In this document: positions 1-9,172 of the stretch, in pieces
Numbering within the stretch: position 1 is the first letter of the stretch
Layout: the number at the start of each line of letters is the position of its first letter
Source: Streptacidiphilus sp. ASG 303
GTDB taxonomy: Bacteria; Actinomycetota; Actinomycetes; Streptomycetales; Streptomycetaceae
Reading direction: 5' to 3'
Length of the DNA stretch: 64,000 bases
NCBI RefSeq assembly: GCF_020991365.1
Contig: NZ_JAJLRA010000020.1
Location: 47,312-111,311 of the forward strand
Program-made: the position numbers and the translations under genes
The notes under the pieces: model-generated
The model's database searches: none
What the model was told of the DNA's origin: nothing
Seen by the model: the letters and a program-made list of their open reading frames with translations, nothing else

Positions 1-558
1 GCGCACGGCGCGAAGCGCCGCGAGACCGCGCCCGGCAGCCACCGCTACGCCGACGCCGACGCGGTCCGGACCATGGACGCCTGGTGGCCGCTGCTGGTCC
101 GCGCCGAGTTCGGCGACGGGCTGGGGGAGCCGCTGACGGCCGCGCTCACCGGCGCGCTCCAGGTCGACGAGGCGCCCTCCGGCGCGCCGGCGGCCGGCGG
201 GGACGTCAACGGCTCGATCCCGCACCGGGGCTCCGCCTTCCAGTACGGCTGGTGGTCGTACGTCGACAAGGACCTGCGGACGGTGCTCGGCGAGCCGGTG
301 GCCGGCCCCCTGGCCGAGCCGTACTGCGGCGGCGGCGACCCGGCCCGCTGCCGGCAGGCGCTGCTCGACAGCCTCGCGCAGGCCGCCGCGCTCACCCCGG
401 CCCAGGTCTACCCGGGCGGCGACGGCTGCGCCGCGGGCGACCAGTGGTGCGCGGACACGGTCGTCCAGCGGCCGCTGGGCGGGATCACCGACGCCCGGAT
501 CTCCTGGCAGAACCGGCCGACCTACCAGCAGGTCGTCCGGTTCGCCGGGCACCGCTGA
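1..558 (+). CDS. Penicillin acylase family protein, C-terminal part (5' truncated)
   Basis: The reading frame is open from base 1, so the gene begins before the window; only about 185 C-terminal residues are seen. The segment has the end of the beta-subunit of streptomycete penicillin-acylase-like Ntn hydrolases: a GDVNGSIPHRGSAFQYGWW stretch, two Cys pairs (YCGGGDPARC and GCAAGDQWC) and the closing WQNRPTYQQVV motif. Family members are exported, self-cleaving amidohydrolases that act on N-acyl amides or lactones. The catalytic N-terminal Ser/Cys of the beta chain lies outside the window, so activity and substrate cannot be judged. The family assignment comes from recalled sequence patterns. 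Confidence 0.8.
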   Translation, partial: AHGAKRRETAPGSHRYADADAVRTMDAWWPLLVRAEFGDGLGEPLTAALTGALQVDEAPSGAPAAGGDVNGSIPHRGSAFQYGWWSYVDKDLRTVLGEPVAGPLAEPYCGGGDPARCRQALLDSLAQAAALTPAQVYPGGDGCAAGDQWCADTVVQRPLGGITDARISWQNRPTYQQVVRFAGHR

Positions 559-761
559 GCCGGGACCGGCCCGGACGGCCGCGCCTCCCGGCGTGGCCGG
601 GCCCCACCGGCGCGCCCGCGACCGACCCGCACGGCCGCGACCGGACGGCCGGGACCGCCCCCCGGACGGCCGGGACTGACCCGAACGACGGAGCCGGGAT
701 GCCCGCCCCCCGGCGGCGCCTTACGGTGCCGCTGGGGGGCGACCCACGAAAGGTGAATCCC

Positions 762-953
762 ATGGCAGGCAAGTTCGAGATATACACCGACGACTCCGGC
801 TCCCACCGCTTCCGCCTCAAGGCGTCCGACGGCCGGGTGCTCATCGTCGGCGACGCGTACGACAGCCGCGACCAGTGCCTCAAGGGCATCGAGACCATCC
901 GCAAGCTCGCCCCCTACGCCCAGGTCAAGGACGTCGCCGCCGCCGACGCCTGA
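762..953 (+). CDS. DUF1508 (YegP-like) small protein
   Basis: A 63-residue protein made of one DUF1508 unit: a start like GKFEIYTDDSGSHRFRLKA, a central GDAYDSRDQCLKGIETIRK and a short acidic tail. The family folds as a small beta-beta-beta-alpha unit and its biochemical role is unknown; many members carry two copies, this one has one. The ATG at 762 has GAAAGG at 748-753 as ribosome binding site. A strong hairpin lies 6 bp after the stop, so the gene is probably monocistronic. Confidence 0.85.
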   Translation: MAGKFEIYTDDSGSHRFRLKASDGRVLIVGDAYDSRDQCLKGIETIRKLAPYAQVKDVAAADA

Positions 954-959
954 CGCCGC

Positions 960-997
960 GGGCGGGGCCGCGGGCGACGGCGCCCGCGGCCCCGCCC
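960..997 (+). terminator. Hairpin terminator after the DUF1508 gene
   Basis: Perfect 17-bp inverted repeat (960-976 and 981-997) with a 4-nt ACGG loop, directly after the stop at 953. There is no U-tract, as is common for GC-rich actinomycete terminators. The rest of the gap to 1223 shows nothing further. Confidence 0.75.
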
Positions 998-1223
998 CGT
1001 TCCCGCCTCCGCCCTCCCCCCACCGGGCCTGCCGCCCCCGCTCGTTTCCGCCCCGCCTCCGCCCGGCCCGCACTCCCGCGCCCTCACCGAACCTCCACAC
1101 GCCGCCCTGAGCGGTCCGGCCCCCCGCACGCGTGAAGAGGGGGACGGCCGCCGGGCGGCCGGTCCCGTCCCGTCCGGACGCCCGTCCCGTCCCGACCGGC
1201 CCAGGACCGACCAGGAGGCACCG

Positions 1224-1841
1224 GTGCGCAACCACGCCGCCGTGACCGACGGCCCGTCGCGGAGCCGGAACCGCGGCCGCGAGCGGGACCGCGGCAGGGG
1301 CCCGGGCGGCGGGTCCGCGCCGCCCGGCGCCCCGCCGCCCGACGAGGAGCTGATGCGCTCCCTCTACCGGGAGCACGCCGGACCGCTCCTCGCCTACGTC
1401 CTGCGCCTGGTCGCCGGCGACCGGCACCGCGCCGAGGACGTCGTCCAGGAGACCCTGGTGCGCGCCTGGCGCAGCGCCGACCGCCTCGACCCCGCCGCGG
1501 GCTCGCTCCGCCCCTGGCTGGTGACGGTGGCGCGCCGTATCGTGATCGACGGCCACCGCAGCCGCCTCGCGCGGCCGCAGGAGGTGGACCCGTCGCCCCT
1601 GGAGACCCTGCCCGCGGAGGACGAGCTGGACCGCGCCCTGCGCATGATGACCATCTCCGACGCCCTCGGGGCCCTCACGCCGGCGCACCGGGAGATCCTG
1701 ATCGAGACGTACTTCAAGAGCCGCACGGTGGACGAGGCCGCCCGCCTGCTCGGCATCCCGCCCGGGACCGCCCGGTCCCGGGTGTACTACGCGCTGCGCT
1801 CGCTGCGGCTCGCGCTGGAGGAGCGGGGGGTGACATCGTGA
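1224..1841 (+). CDS. ECF-type sigma-70 factor
   Basis: A 205-residue extracytoplasmic-function sigma factor. After an Arg/Gly/Pro-rich disordered N-terminus of about 40 residues comes region 2 (LYREHAGPLLAYVLRLVAGD, then AEDVVQETLVRAWR, about 48-90) and C-terminal region 4 (LTPAHREILIETYF, then LGIPPGTARSRVYYALRSLR). The GTG start at 1224 follows AGGAGG at 1213-1218. Its stop overlaps the start of a zinc-type anti-sigma gene by 4 bp (GTGA), so the two are translationally coupled and the downstream protein is very likely its specific inhibitor. The regulon is unknown. Confidence 0.9.
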   Translation: MRNHAAVTDGPSRSRNRGRERDRGRGPGGGSAPPGAPPPDEELMRSLYREHAGPLLAYVLRLVAGDRHRAEDVVQETLVRAWRSADRLDPAAGSLRPWLVTVARRIVIDGHRSRLARPQEVDPSPLETLPAEDELDRALRMMTISDALGALTPAHREILIETYFKSRTVDEAARLLGIPPGTARSRVYYALRSLRLALEERGVTS

Positions 1842-2584
1842 CGCAGGCACCGGACCGCCACGCCGACGTGGGCGCCTACGTCCTCGGGGTGCTCGGCGAG
1901 CCCGACCGGACGCTCTTCGAGGAGCACCTGCGCGGCTGCGCCCGGTGCGCCGCCGAGGCCTCCGCCCTCGGGGGGCTGGAGCCGGTCCTGGCCGAGTTCG
2001 CGGAGCTCGCGGACGTCCGGGCCCTCGACGGCGCCCTCCCCGCCGTCGCGCCCGCCCCTCCCGTGCGGGAGCCCCGCCCCGGACCCGCCGCCCCGCCCCC
2101 GCTGCTCGACCGGCCCCTCGCCGACGTCTCCGCGGCCCGCCGCCGCACCCGCACCCGGCGCCTGCTGGCCGTCGCCGCCGCGGCGGTCCTGGTCGTCGGC
2201 GGACCGGTCGTCGCGGCCACCGTCGCCTCCGGCCCCCGGACGACCGCCGCCGCGCCCGTGCTCTCCGGCGAGCAGCACACCGCCACCGACACCGCCACGG
2301 GCGTCACCGCCACCGTGGCCCTGAGCCCCAAGCGGTGGGGCACCGAGGTGGGCCTGCGGCTCAGCGGGGTGAGGGGCCCCCTGCGGTGCAGCCTGGTCGC
2401 GGTCTCCCGCACCGGGGAGCAGCAGGTGGTGCTGAACTGGCAGGTCCCCGGCAGCGGCTACGGCGTCCCCGGCGCGCCCGAACCGCTCCTCGTCCGGGGC
2501 GGCGCCGGGATGTACCGGCCGGAGCTGGACCGCCTGGAGGTCCGCACCGGGGAGGGGGGCCGGCTGGTGACCGTGCCGCTCTGA
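1838..2584 (+). CDS. Zinc-type (ZAS) anti-sigma factor, membrane-anchored
   Basis: A 248-residue protein with the anti-sigma zinc motif His30-x3-Cys34-x2-Cys37 (HLRGCARC) in an N-terminal cytoplasmic domain, one transmembrane helix at about 108-127 (LLAVAAAAVLVVGGPVVAAT) and an extracytoplasmic C-terminal domain of about 120 residues. The GTG start overlaps the sigma gene's stop. In this family the N-terminal domain sequesters the partner sigma factor and the outer domain senses the envelope signal; the cysteines could also give redox sensitivity. The outer domain is not one I recognise. Confidence 0.85.
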   Translation: MTQAPDRHADVGAYVLGVLGEPDRTLFEEHLRGCARCAAEASALGGLEPVLAEFAELADVRALDGALPAVAPAPPVREPRPGPAAPPPLLDRPLADVSAARRRTRTRRLLAVAAAAVLVVGGPVVAATVASGPRTTAAAPVLSGEQHTATDTATGVTATVALSPKRWGTEVGLRLSGVRGPLRCSLVAVSRTGEQQVVLNWQVPGSGYGVPGAPEPLLVRGGAGMYRPELDRLEVRTGEGGRLVTVPL

Positions 2585-2699
2585 CGGCCCCGCCGCCGTC
2601 CCGTCCGCGGCCCCGCCGGCCGGCTCCCCGCCGGCCGCTCCGGCCGGTCGGCCCCACCGCTGCGGCTGCGGGCCCCCGAGCACGGATACTGGGGGGGTT

Positions 2700-3962
2700 A
2701 TGGAATACGTGATCCTTGCCGTAGCCATCGCCGTGGTCGCCATCGGTGCGATCACCGGCTTCGTCGTCAGCGGCAGACGACGCAGGACACTGCCCCCGTC
2801 GTCGCGCGTCCCGATCGGGACGCCGACAGCCGAGCCCCGGGTCGGCGAGGACGCCGAGACCCCGCGGGACACCCCCACCCGCACCATCGACCAGGTGGAC
2901 CTGCCCACGGGCACGGCGGCCCCGGAGGCCGCCCCCGAGGCGCCGCCCCTGCCCGAGGCCCCCGCCGGGCCCGAGGCGCCCGTCTCCGCCGAGGGCGCCG
3001 TCACCGCGCCCCCGCTGGAGGTGCCCGAACCCACCGCCGGGCGCCTGGTGCGGCTGCGCACCCGGCTGTCCCGCTCCCAGAACTCCCTGGGCAAGGGCCT
3101 GCTCTCGCTCCTCTCCCGCGAGCACCTCGACGAGGACACCTGGGAGGAGATCGAGGACACCCTGCTCACCGCCGACGTCGGCGTCGCCCCCACGCAGGAG
3201 CTGGTGGAGCGCCTGCGCACCCGCGTCAAGGTCCTCGGCACCCGTACGCCGGAGGAGCTGCGCGGCCTGCTCCGCGAGGAGCTCGTCGCCCTGATCGGCA
3301 CCGACGCGGACCGCTCGCTGCACTCGTCGCGGCACTCGGCCGCCGAGGCGGGCCGCCCGTCCGTGGTGCTGGTCGTCGGCGTCAACGGCGTCGGCAAGAC
3401 CACCACCACCGGCAAGCTCGCCCGCGTGCTGGTGGCCGACGGCCGCAAGGTCGTCCTCGGCGCCGCCGACACCTTCCGCGCCGCCGCCGCCGACCAGCTC
3501 CAGACCTGGGGCGAGCGGGTGGGCGCCCGCACCGTCCGCGGCCCCGAGGGCGGCGACCCGGCGTCGGTCGCCTTCGACGCGGTCCGGGAGGGCGCCGCCG
3601 AGGGGGCCGACACCGTCCTGGTGGACACCGCCGGGCGCCTGCACACCAAGACCGGCCTCATGGACGAGCTGGGCAAGGTCAAGCGGGTCGTGGAGAAGCA
3701 CGGCCCGGTCGACGAGGTGCTCCTCGTGCTCGACGCCACCACCGGCCAGAACGGCCTGGTGCAGGCCCGGGTCTTCGCCGAGGTCGTCGACATCACCGGC
3801 ATCGTGCTCACCAAGCTGGACGGCACCGCCAAGGGCGGCATCGTCATCGCCGTCCAGCGCGAGCTCGGCGTCCCCGTCAAGCTGATCGGCCTCGGCGAGG
3901 GCGCCGACGACCTGGCTCCGTTCGAGCCGGGCGCCTTCGTCGACGCCCTGATCGGGGACTGA
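2700..3962 (+). CDS. ftsY: Signal recognition particle receptor FtsY
   Basis: A 420-residue SRP-receptor GTPase that docks SRP-ribosome complexes at the membrane, partner of Ffh (14607-16172). An N-terminal transmembrane helix (residues 2-24) is followed by a basic stop (GRRRR) and an acidic, Pro/Ala-rich linker to about 115; the NG domain follows. Visible GTPase motifs are GVNGVGKTTT (227-236), DTFRAAAADQL, DTAGRLHTK (from 309) and TKLDGTAKGG (from 371), ending in the GLGEGADDLAPFEP signature. The membrane anchor is typical of actinobacterial FtsY. ATG at 2700 has no strong ribosome binding site but fits the family start. A strong terminator follows. Confidence 0.97.
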   Translation: MEYVILAVAIAVVAIGAITGFVVSGRRRRTLPPSSRVPIGTPTAEPRVGEDAETPRDTPTRTIDQVDLPTGTAAPEAAPEAPPLPEAPAGPEAPVSAEGAVTAPPLEVPEPTAGRLVRLRTRLSRSQNSLGKGLLSLLSREHLDEDTWEEIEDTLLTADVGVAPTQELVERLRTRVKVLGTRTPEELRGLLREELVALIGTDADRSLHSSRHSAAEAGRPSVVLVVGVNGVGKTTTTGKLARVLVADGRKVVLGAADTFRAAAADQLQTWGERVGARTVRGPEGGDPASVAFDAVREGAAEGADTVLVDTAGRLHTKTGLMDELGKVKRVVEKHGPVDEVLLVLDATTGQNGLVQARVFAEVVDITGIVLTKLDGTAKGGIVIAVQRELGVPVKLIGLGEGADDLAPFEPGAFVDALIGD

Positions 3963-4007
3963 CCGGGACCTGCCGGGCCTGACGGCCGGCAGGCCGCCGA
4001 CAGGAGA

Positions 4008-4046
4008 AGAGGGCCGTCCCCGTATCCGGCACGGGGGCGGCCCTCT
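4008..4046 (+). terminator. Terminator between ftsY and the convergent primase-like gene
   Basis: 16-bp arms (4008-4023 and 4031-4046) with a single G-T wobble and a 7-nt loop, 45 bp after the ftsY stop. Because it is nearly symmetric and the next gene converges on it, it can serve both directions. Confidence 0.8.
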
Positions 4047-4107
4047 GCCGTGCGGCGGGCCCGGAAGGGGGGAAGCCTGCCCGCCGCGCGGGGAAGGGGG
4101 GCGCGGG

Positions 4108-4830
4108 TCAGGAGGCGAGCCAGGCGGCCTCGGCGCCGACCGGCTCCCGGCTGCGGTGGCAGGCGTACGCCAGGGTGCCCAGCAGCAGCCGGGCCTCCGG
4201 CGGCCGTCCGGCCGTCCCCGGGCCCGGCGGCCGCAGCCAGTGCGCCGCGCCCAGGCCGGCCAGCACCGTGGGCGGCGCGGCCACGTACGCGCCCTCGCCG
4301 TGGCAGACGAGGTCCAGCGCCGCGTCGTCCCACCCCATGCGGTAGAGCAGGTCGGGGAGCTCGCGCGCCGCGCCCGGGGCCACGAGGAACAGCGCCCGCC
4401 CGGCGGGCGAGGCGAGGACCGGTCCGAGCCGGATGCCCATGCGCTCCAGCCGCACCAGCGCCCGGCAGCCCGCCTCCAGCGGCACGTCCAGCACGTCGAA
4501 GGTGCGGCCGGCCGGCAGCAGGACGGACGCCTGCGGCACCGCCTCCCACACGGCCCGCACCTCGGCGCGCTCCGCCCACGGCCCGACCTCCAGGGCCCGG
4601 GTGGCGGCGGACGGGTGCAGGCCGGGCGCGGCGCAGTGCCGCTGTCCGCAGCAGCAGCAGCCGCCGTCCGCGGCGGGGCCGGCGGCGCCGTTCCGCCCGC
4701 GGCCCGGGGGCGGGGCGCCGGCGGCCACCCACCAGCCCCATCGCCCGGCGTACTCGGCCGCCGCGTGGAGCGCGGTGGCGCGGGTGCGGCGCCGCGAGCC
4801 GAACCTGAGATCGCCGAACAGGATGTCCAT
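4108..4830 (-). CDS. Primase-polymerase-like (bifunctional primase/polymerase N-terminal domain) protein
   Basis: A 240-residue stand-alone protein resembling the PrimPol N-terminal domain found in actinomycete and phage primases. Supporting features are the opening helix TRATALHAAAEYAGRWGW, a Cys cluster leading into CAAPGLHP (about 58-72, the usual Cys..Cys..GxHP element) and FDVLDVP at 111-117 in the place of the metal-binding acidic motif. No helicase domain follows, so it is an orphan domain whose catalytic state is uncertain. Streptomycetes carry such a gene beside nsdA. Start: ATG 4830 has GGGGGAGG only 1-2 nt upstream; an in-frame GTG at 4878 would add 16 residues but lacks a ribosome site. 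Confidence 0.7.
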   Translation of the reverse strand: MDILFGDLRFGSRRRTRATALHAAAEYAGRWGWWVAAGAPPPGRGRNGAAGPAADGGCCCCGQRHCAAPGLHPSAATRALEVGPWAERAEVRAVWEAVPQASVLLPAGRTFDVLDVPLEAGCRALVRLERMGIRLGPVLASPAGRALFLVAPGAARELPDLLYRMGWDDAALDLVCHGEGAYVAAPPTVLAGLGAAHWLRPPGPGTAGRPPEARLLLGTLAYACHRSREPVGAEAAWLAS

Positions 4831-5371
4831 GCCTCCCCCAACGGGTATCCGTCGCCGGTGGTTACGCGACGGTGACACAGTGTTGCCGAATCCGTGTGAC
4901 GCGCGGCGCGGGCGGGCGGCGCGCAGGGCGGTCTTTCACACCGTCGGCCCAGAGCGGTTTCCCCGACGCCGTTGCGGCGGTGCGCACGGATGGTGGATCG
5001 TCGGTGGCGGACGGTTCGTTGCTGCGCTGCCGGCCCCGTTCGGGCCGATGGAGTCCAGTCAATCGCGGGACGTCGGGGAAAGGTTCACCCTCAGGGGTGG
5101 CGAATGGTGGCGTTTCCCCGGCGCGTCTCCCCTGGACGGCTCAGTGCGCGTTACGTTCGGTCCACGGACCGCGGCGCTGTGTCAGTCCGCGGGTATGCCG
5201 GTGGCATAGGACAGCAGATCCTGCGAACCCTGTGCGCCCGGCCTCTGCCCCTGACGGAGCGTCGGCAGCGGACCACCGCCCCCGGCCGATGCCGACGGGC
5301 GCGCAGGATCACGAATTCGGCCCGCGACCGTCGGGCACGGCAGCGGGGTAACCCGGGATGGGGGCGTTCCG
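4831..5371. other. Divergent intergenic region before nsdA
   Basis: About 540 bp between the leftward primase-like gene and nsdA without a credible gene. It holds a perfect TATGCC-GGT-GGCATA dyad at 5194-5208 and a CGGTCC-AC-GGACCG dyad at 5158-5171. Short open frames here have no ribosome sites. It presumably carries both divergent promoters, though no clear -10/-35 pair stood out. Confidence 0.6.
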
Positions 5372-6823
5372 GTGGGAGAGAAGCAACCGAACGAGCGGTT
5401 GGCTTCCTGGTTCGCACGCAGCGGCTGGTCCAAGGGCGAGCTGGCGCGGCAGGTCAACAGACGGGCGCGCCAGACCGGCGCGCACCACGTCAGCACCGAC
5501 ACCTCGCGGGTGCGGCGCTGGCTGGACGGCGAACAGCCCAGGGAGCCCATCCCCAAGATCCTCTCCGAGCTCTTCTCCGAGCGCTTCGGCTCGGTCGTCA
5601 CCGTCGAGGACCTCGGCCTGCGCGCCGCCGTCCCGGTGACCGGCTCCGGCGAGGTCGACCTGCCGTGGAGCGGCGAGCAGACGGTCCAGCTGATCAGCGA
5701 GTACTCGCGCAGCGACCTGATGCTCAACCGCCGCGGCTTCCTCGGCACGTCCCTGGCCCTCACCGCCGGCTCCGCGCTCATCGAGCCCCTGCAGCGCTGG
5801 CTCGCGCCGGGCCCGTCCGGCTCGCCGACGCCGATCCTGGCCGCCGCCAACGGCGGGGAGCCGCACACCGGCCGGCTCTCCCCGCCCGAGCTCCAGTTGC
5901 TGGAGCAGACCACCGTGATGTTCCGCCAGTGGGACGCGCAGAACGGCGGCGGCCTGCGCCGCAAGGCGGTCGTCGGGCAGCTCCACGAGGTCACCGACCT
6001 GCTCCAGGAGACGTACCCGCAGGAGACCACCCAGCGCCTCTTCCGCCTCACCGCGGAGCTCGCGCACCTCGCCGGGTGGATGTCGTACGACGTCGGCATG
6101 CACCCCAGCGCGCAGAAGTACTACGTGCTGGCGCTGCACGCCGCCAAGGAGGCCGGCGACCGGCCGTTCGGCGCGCTCATCCTCTCCGACATGAGCCGCC
6201 AGATGATCCACCTCAACCGGGGCGAGGACGCCCTGGAGCTCATCCACCTCGCCCAGTACGGCAGCCGCGACACCGCGTCGCCCCGCACGGCGGCGCTGCT
6301 CCACGCGATGGAGGCCCGCGCCTACGCCAGCCTGGGCGAGGTCAACAAGTGCCACCGCGCCGTCCGGCTCGCCGAGGACTCCTTCAGCGACGTCCGCACC
6401 GGGGAGCGCGAGCCCGACTGGATCTCCTTCTTCTCCGAGGCCGAGCTCAACGCGGAGAACGCGCACTCCTACCGCGACCTCGCCTACCACGCCAGCCGCA
6501 GCCCGATGTACGCCTCGCTGGCCGCGCCGGTGATGGAGCGCGCCGTCGACCTCTTCCGGGAGGACCCGACGCACCGCAGGTCCTACGCCTTCAACCTGAT
6601 CGGGATGTCCAGCGTCCACCTGCTCCAGGGGGAGCCCGAGGAGGCGGCCGCCATGGCCCACCAGGCCGTGGACATCGCGGGCAAGGTGCGCTCGGAGCGG
6701 CTGAACACCCGCATCCGCAAGACCACGGACGCCGCGCTGCGCCACTACTCCTCCGTCGCCGACGTCCAGCAGCTGGCCGACCGCATCACCACCGCGCTCC
6801 CGGAGTACGCCTCCGCCGTGTGA
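5372..6823 (+). CDS. nsdA: NsdA, negative regulator of differentiation and antibiotic production
   Basis: A 483-residue protein matching streptomycete NsdA from its first residues (GEKQPNERLASWFARSGWSK) through an N-terminal helix-turn-helix-like segment with the TSRVRRWLDGEQPREPIP motif. A hydrophobic stretch GFLGTSLALTAGSALIEPL lies at about 125-143, and a long helical, TPR-like C-terminal half follows. In S. coelicolor loss of NsdA raises antibiotic production and sporulation, so it is considered a repressor; its molecular target is not visible here. GTG at 5372 is chosen because it gives the family N-terminus. The position between the primase-like gene and amtB is the conserved one. Confidence 0.93.
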   Translation: MGEKQPNERLASWFARSGWSKGELARQVNRRARQTGAHHVSTDTSRVRRWLDGEQPREPIPKILSELFSERFGSVVTVEDLGLRAAVPVTGSGEVDLPWSGEQTVQLISEYSRSDLMLNRRGFLGTSLALTAGSALIEPLQRWLAPGPSGSPTPILAAANGGEPHTGRLSPPELQLLEQTTVMFRQWDAQNGGGLRRKAVVGQLHEVTDLLQETYPQETTQRLFRLTAELAHLAGWMSYDVGMHPSAQKYYVLALHAAKEAGDRPFGALILSDMSRQMIHLNRGEDALELIHLAQYGSRDTASPRTAALLHAMEARAYASLGEVNKCHRAVRLAEDSFSDVRTGEREPDWISFFSEAELNAENAHSYRDLAYHASRSPMYASLAAPVMERAVDLFREDPTHRRSYAFNLIGMSSVHLLQGEPEEAAAMAHQAVDIAGKVRSERLNTRIRKTTDAALRHYSSVADVQQLADRITTALPEYASAV

Positions 6824-8926
<2,103 letters not shown>

Positions 8927-9172
8927 CCCGGACGCCCCCACCCGGCCACCCCCGACCCGGTTCCCCGACCCGGCCGGCCCCTCCGCTCCGAGGACCGGTA
9001 CGGACCGGGGGCCGGTGCAGGGGGCGCCGCAGGGGTGCACCGCACGGACGAGGACGAACGAAGGGGAGGCGGACTCGCGGCCGGGGACACCGGCCGCGGG
9101 TCCGCCGCCCGCGTATCAGGCGACACCGCCGCGACCCGCCCCGGGAGCGGCACGACGGACGGGGACAGCACA

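Noticed and set aside
9035..9172. Longer GlnD start at GTG 9035
   Set aside because: It adds 46 low-complexity residues not expected in GlnD; GTG 9173 gives a normal length.
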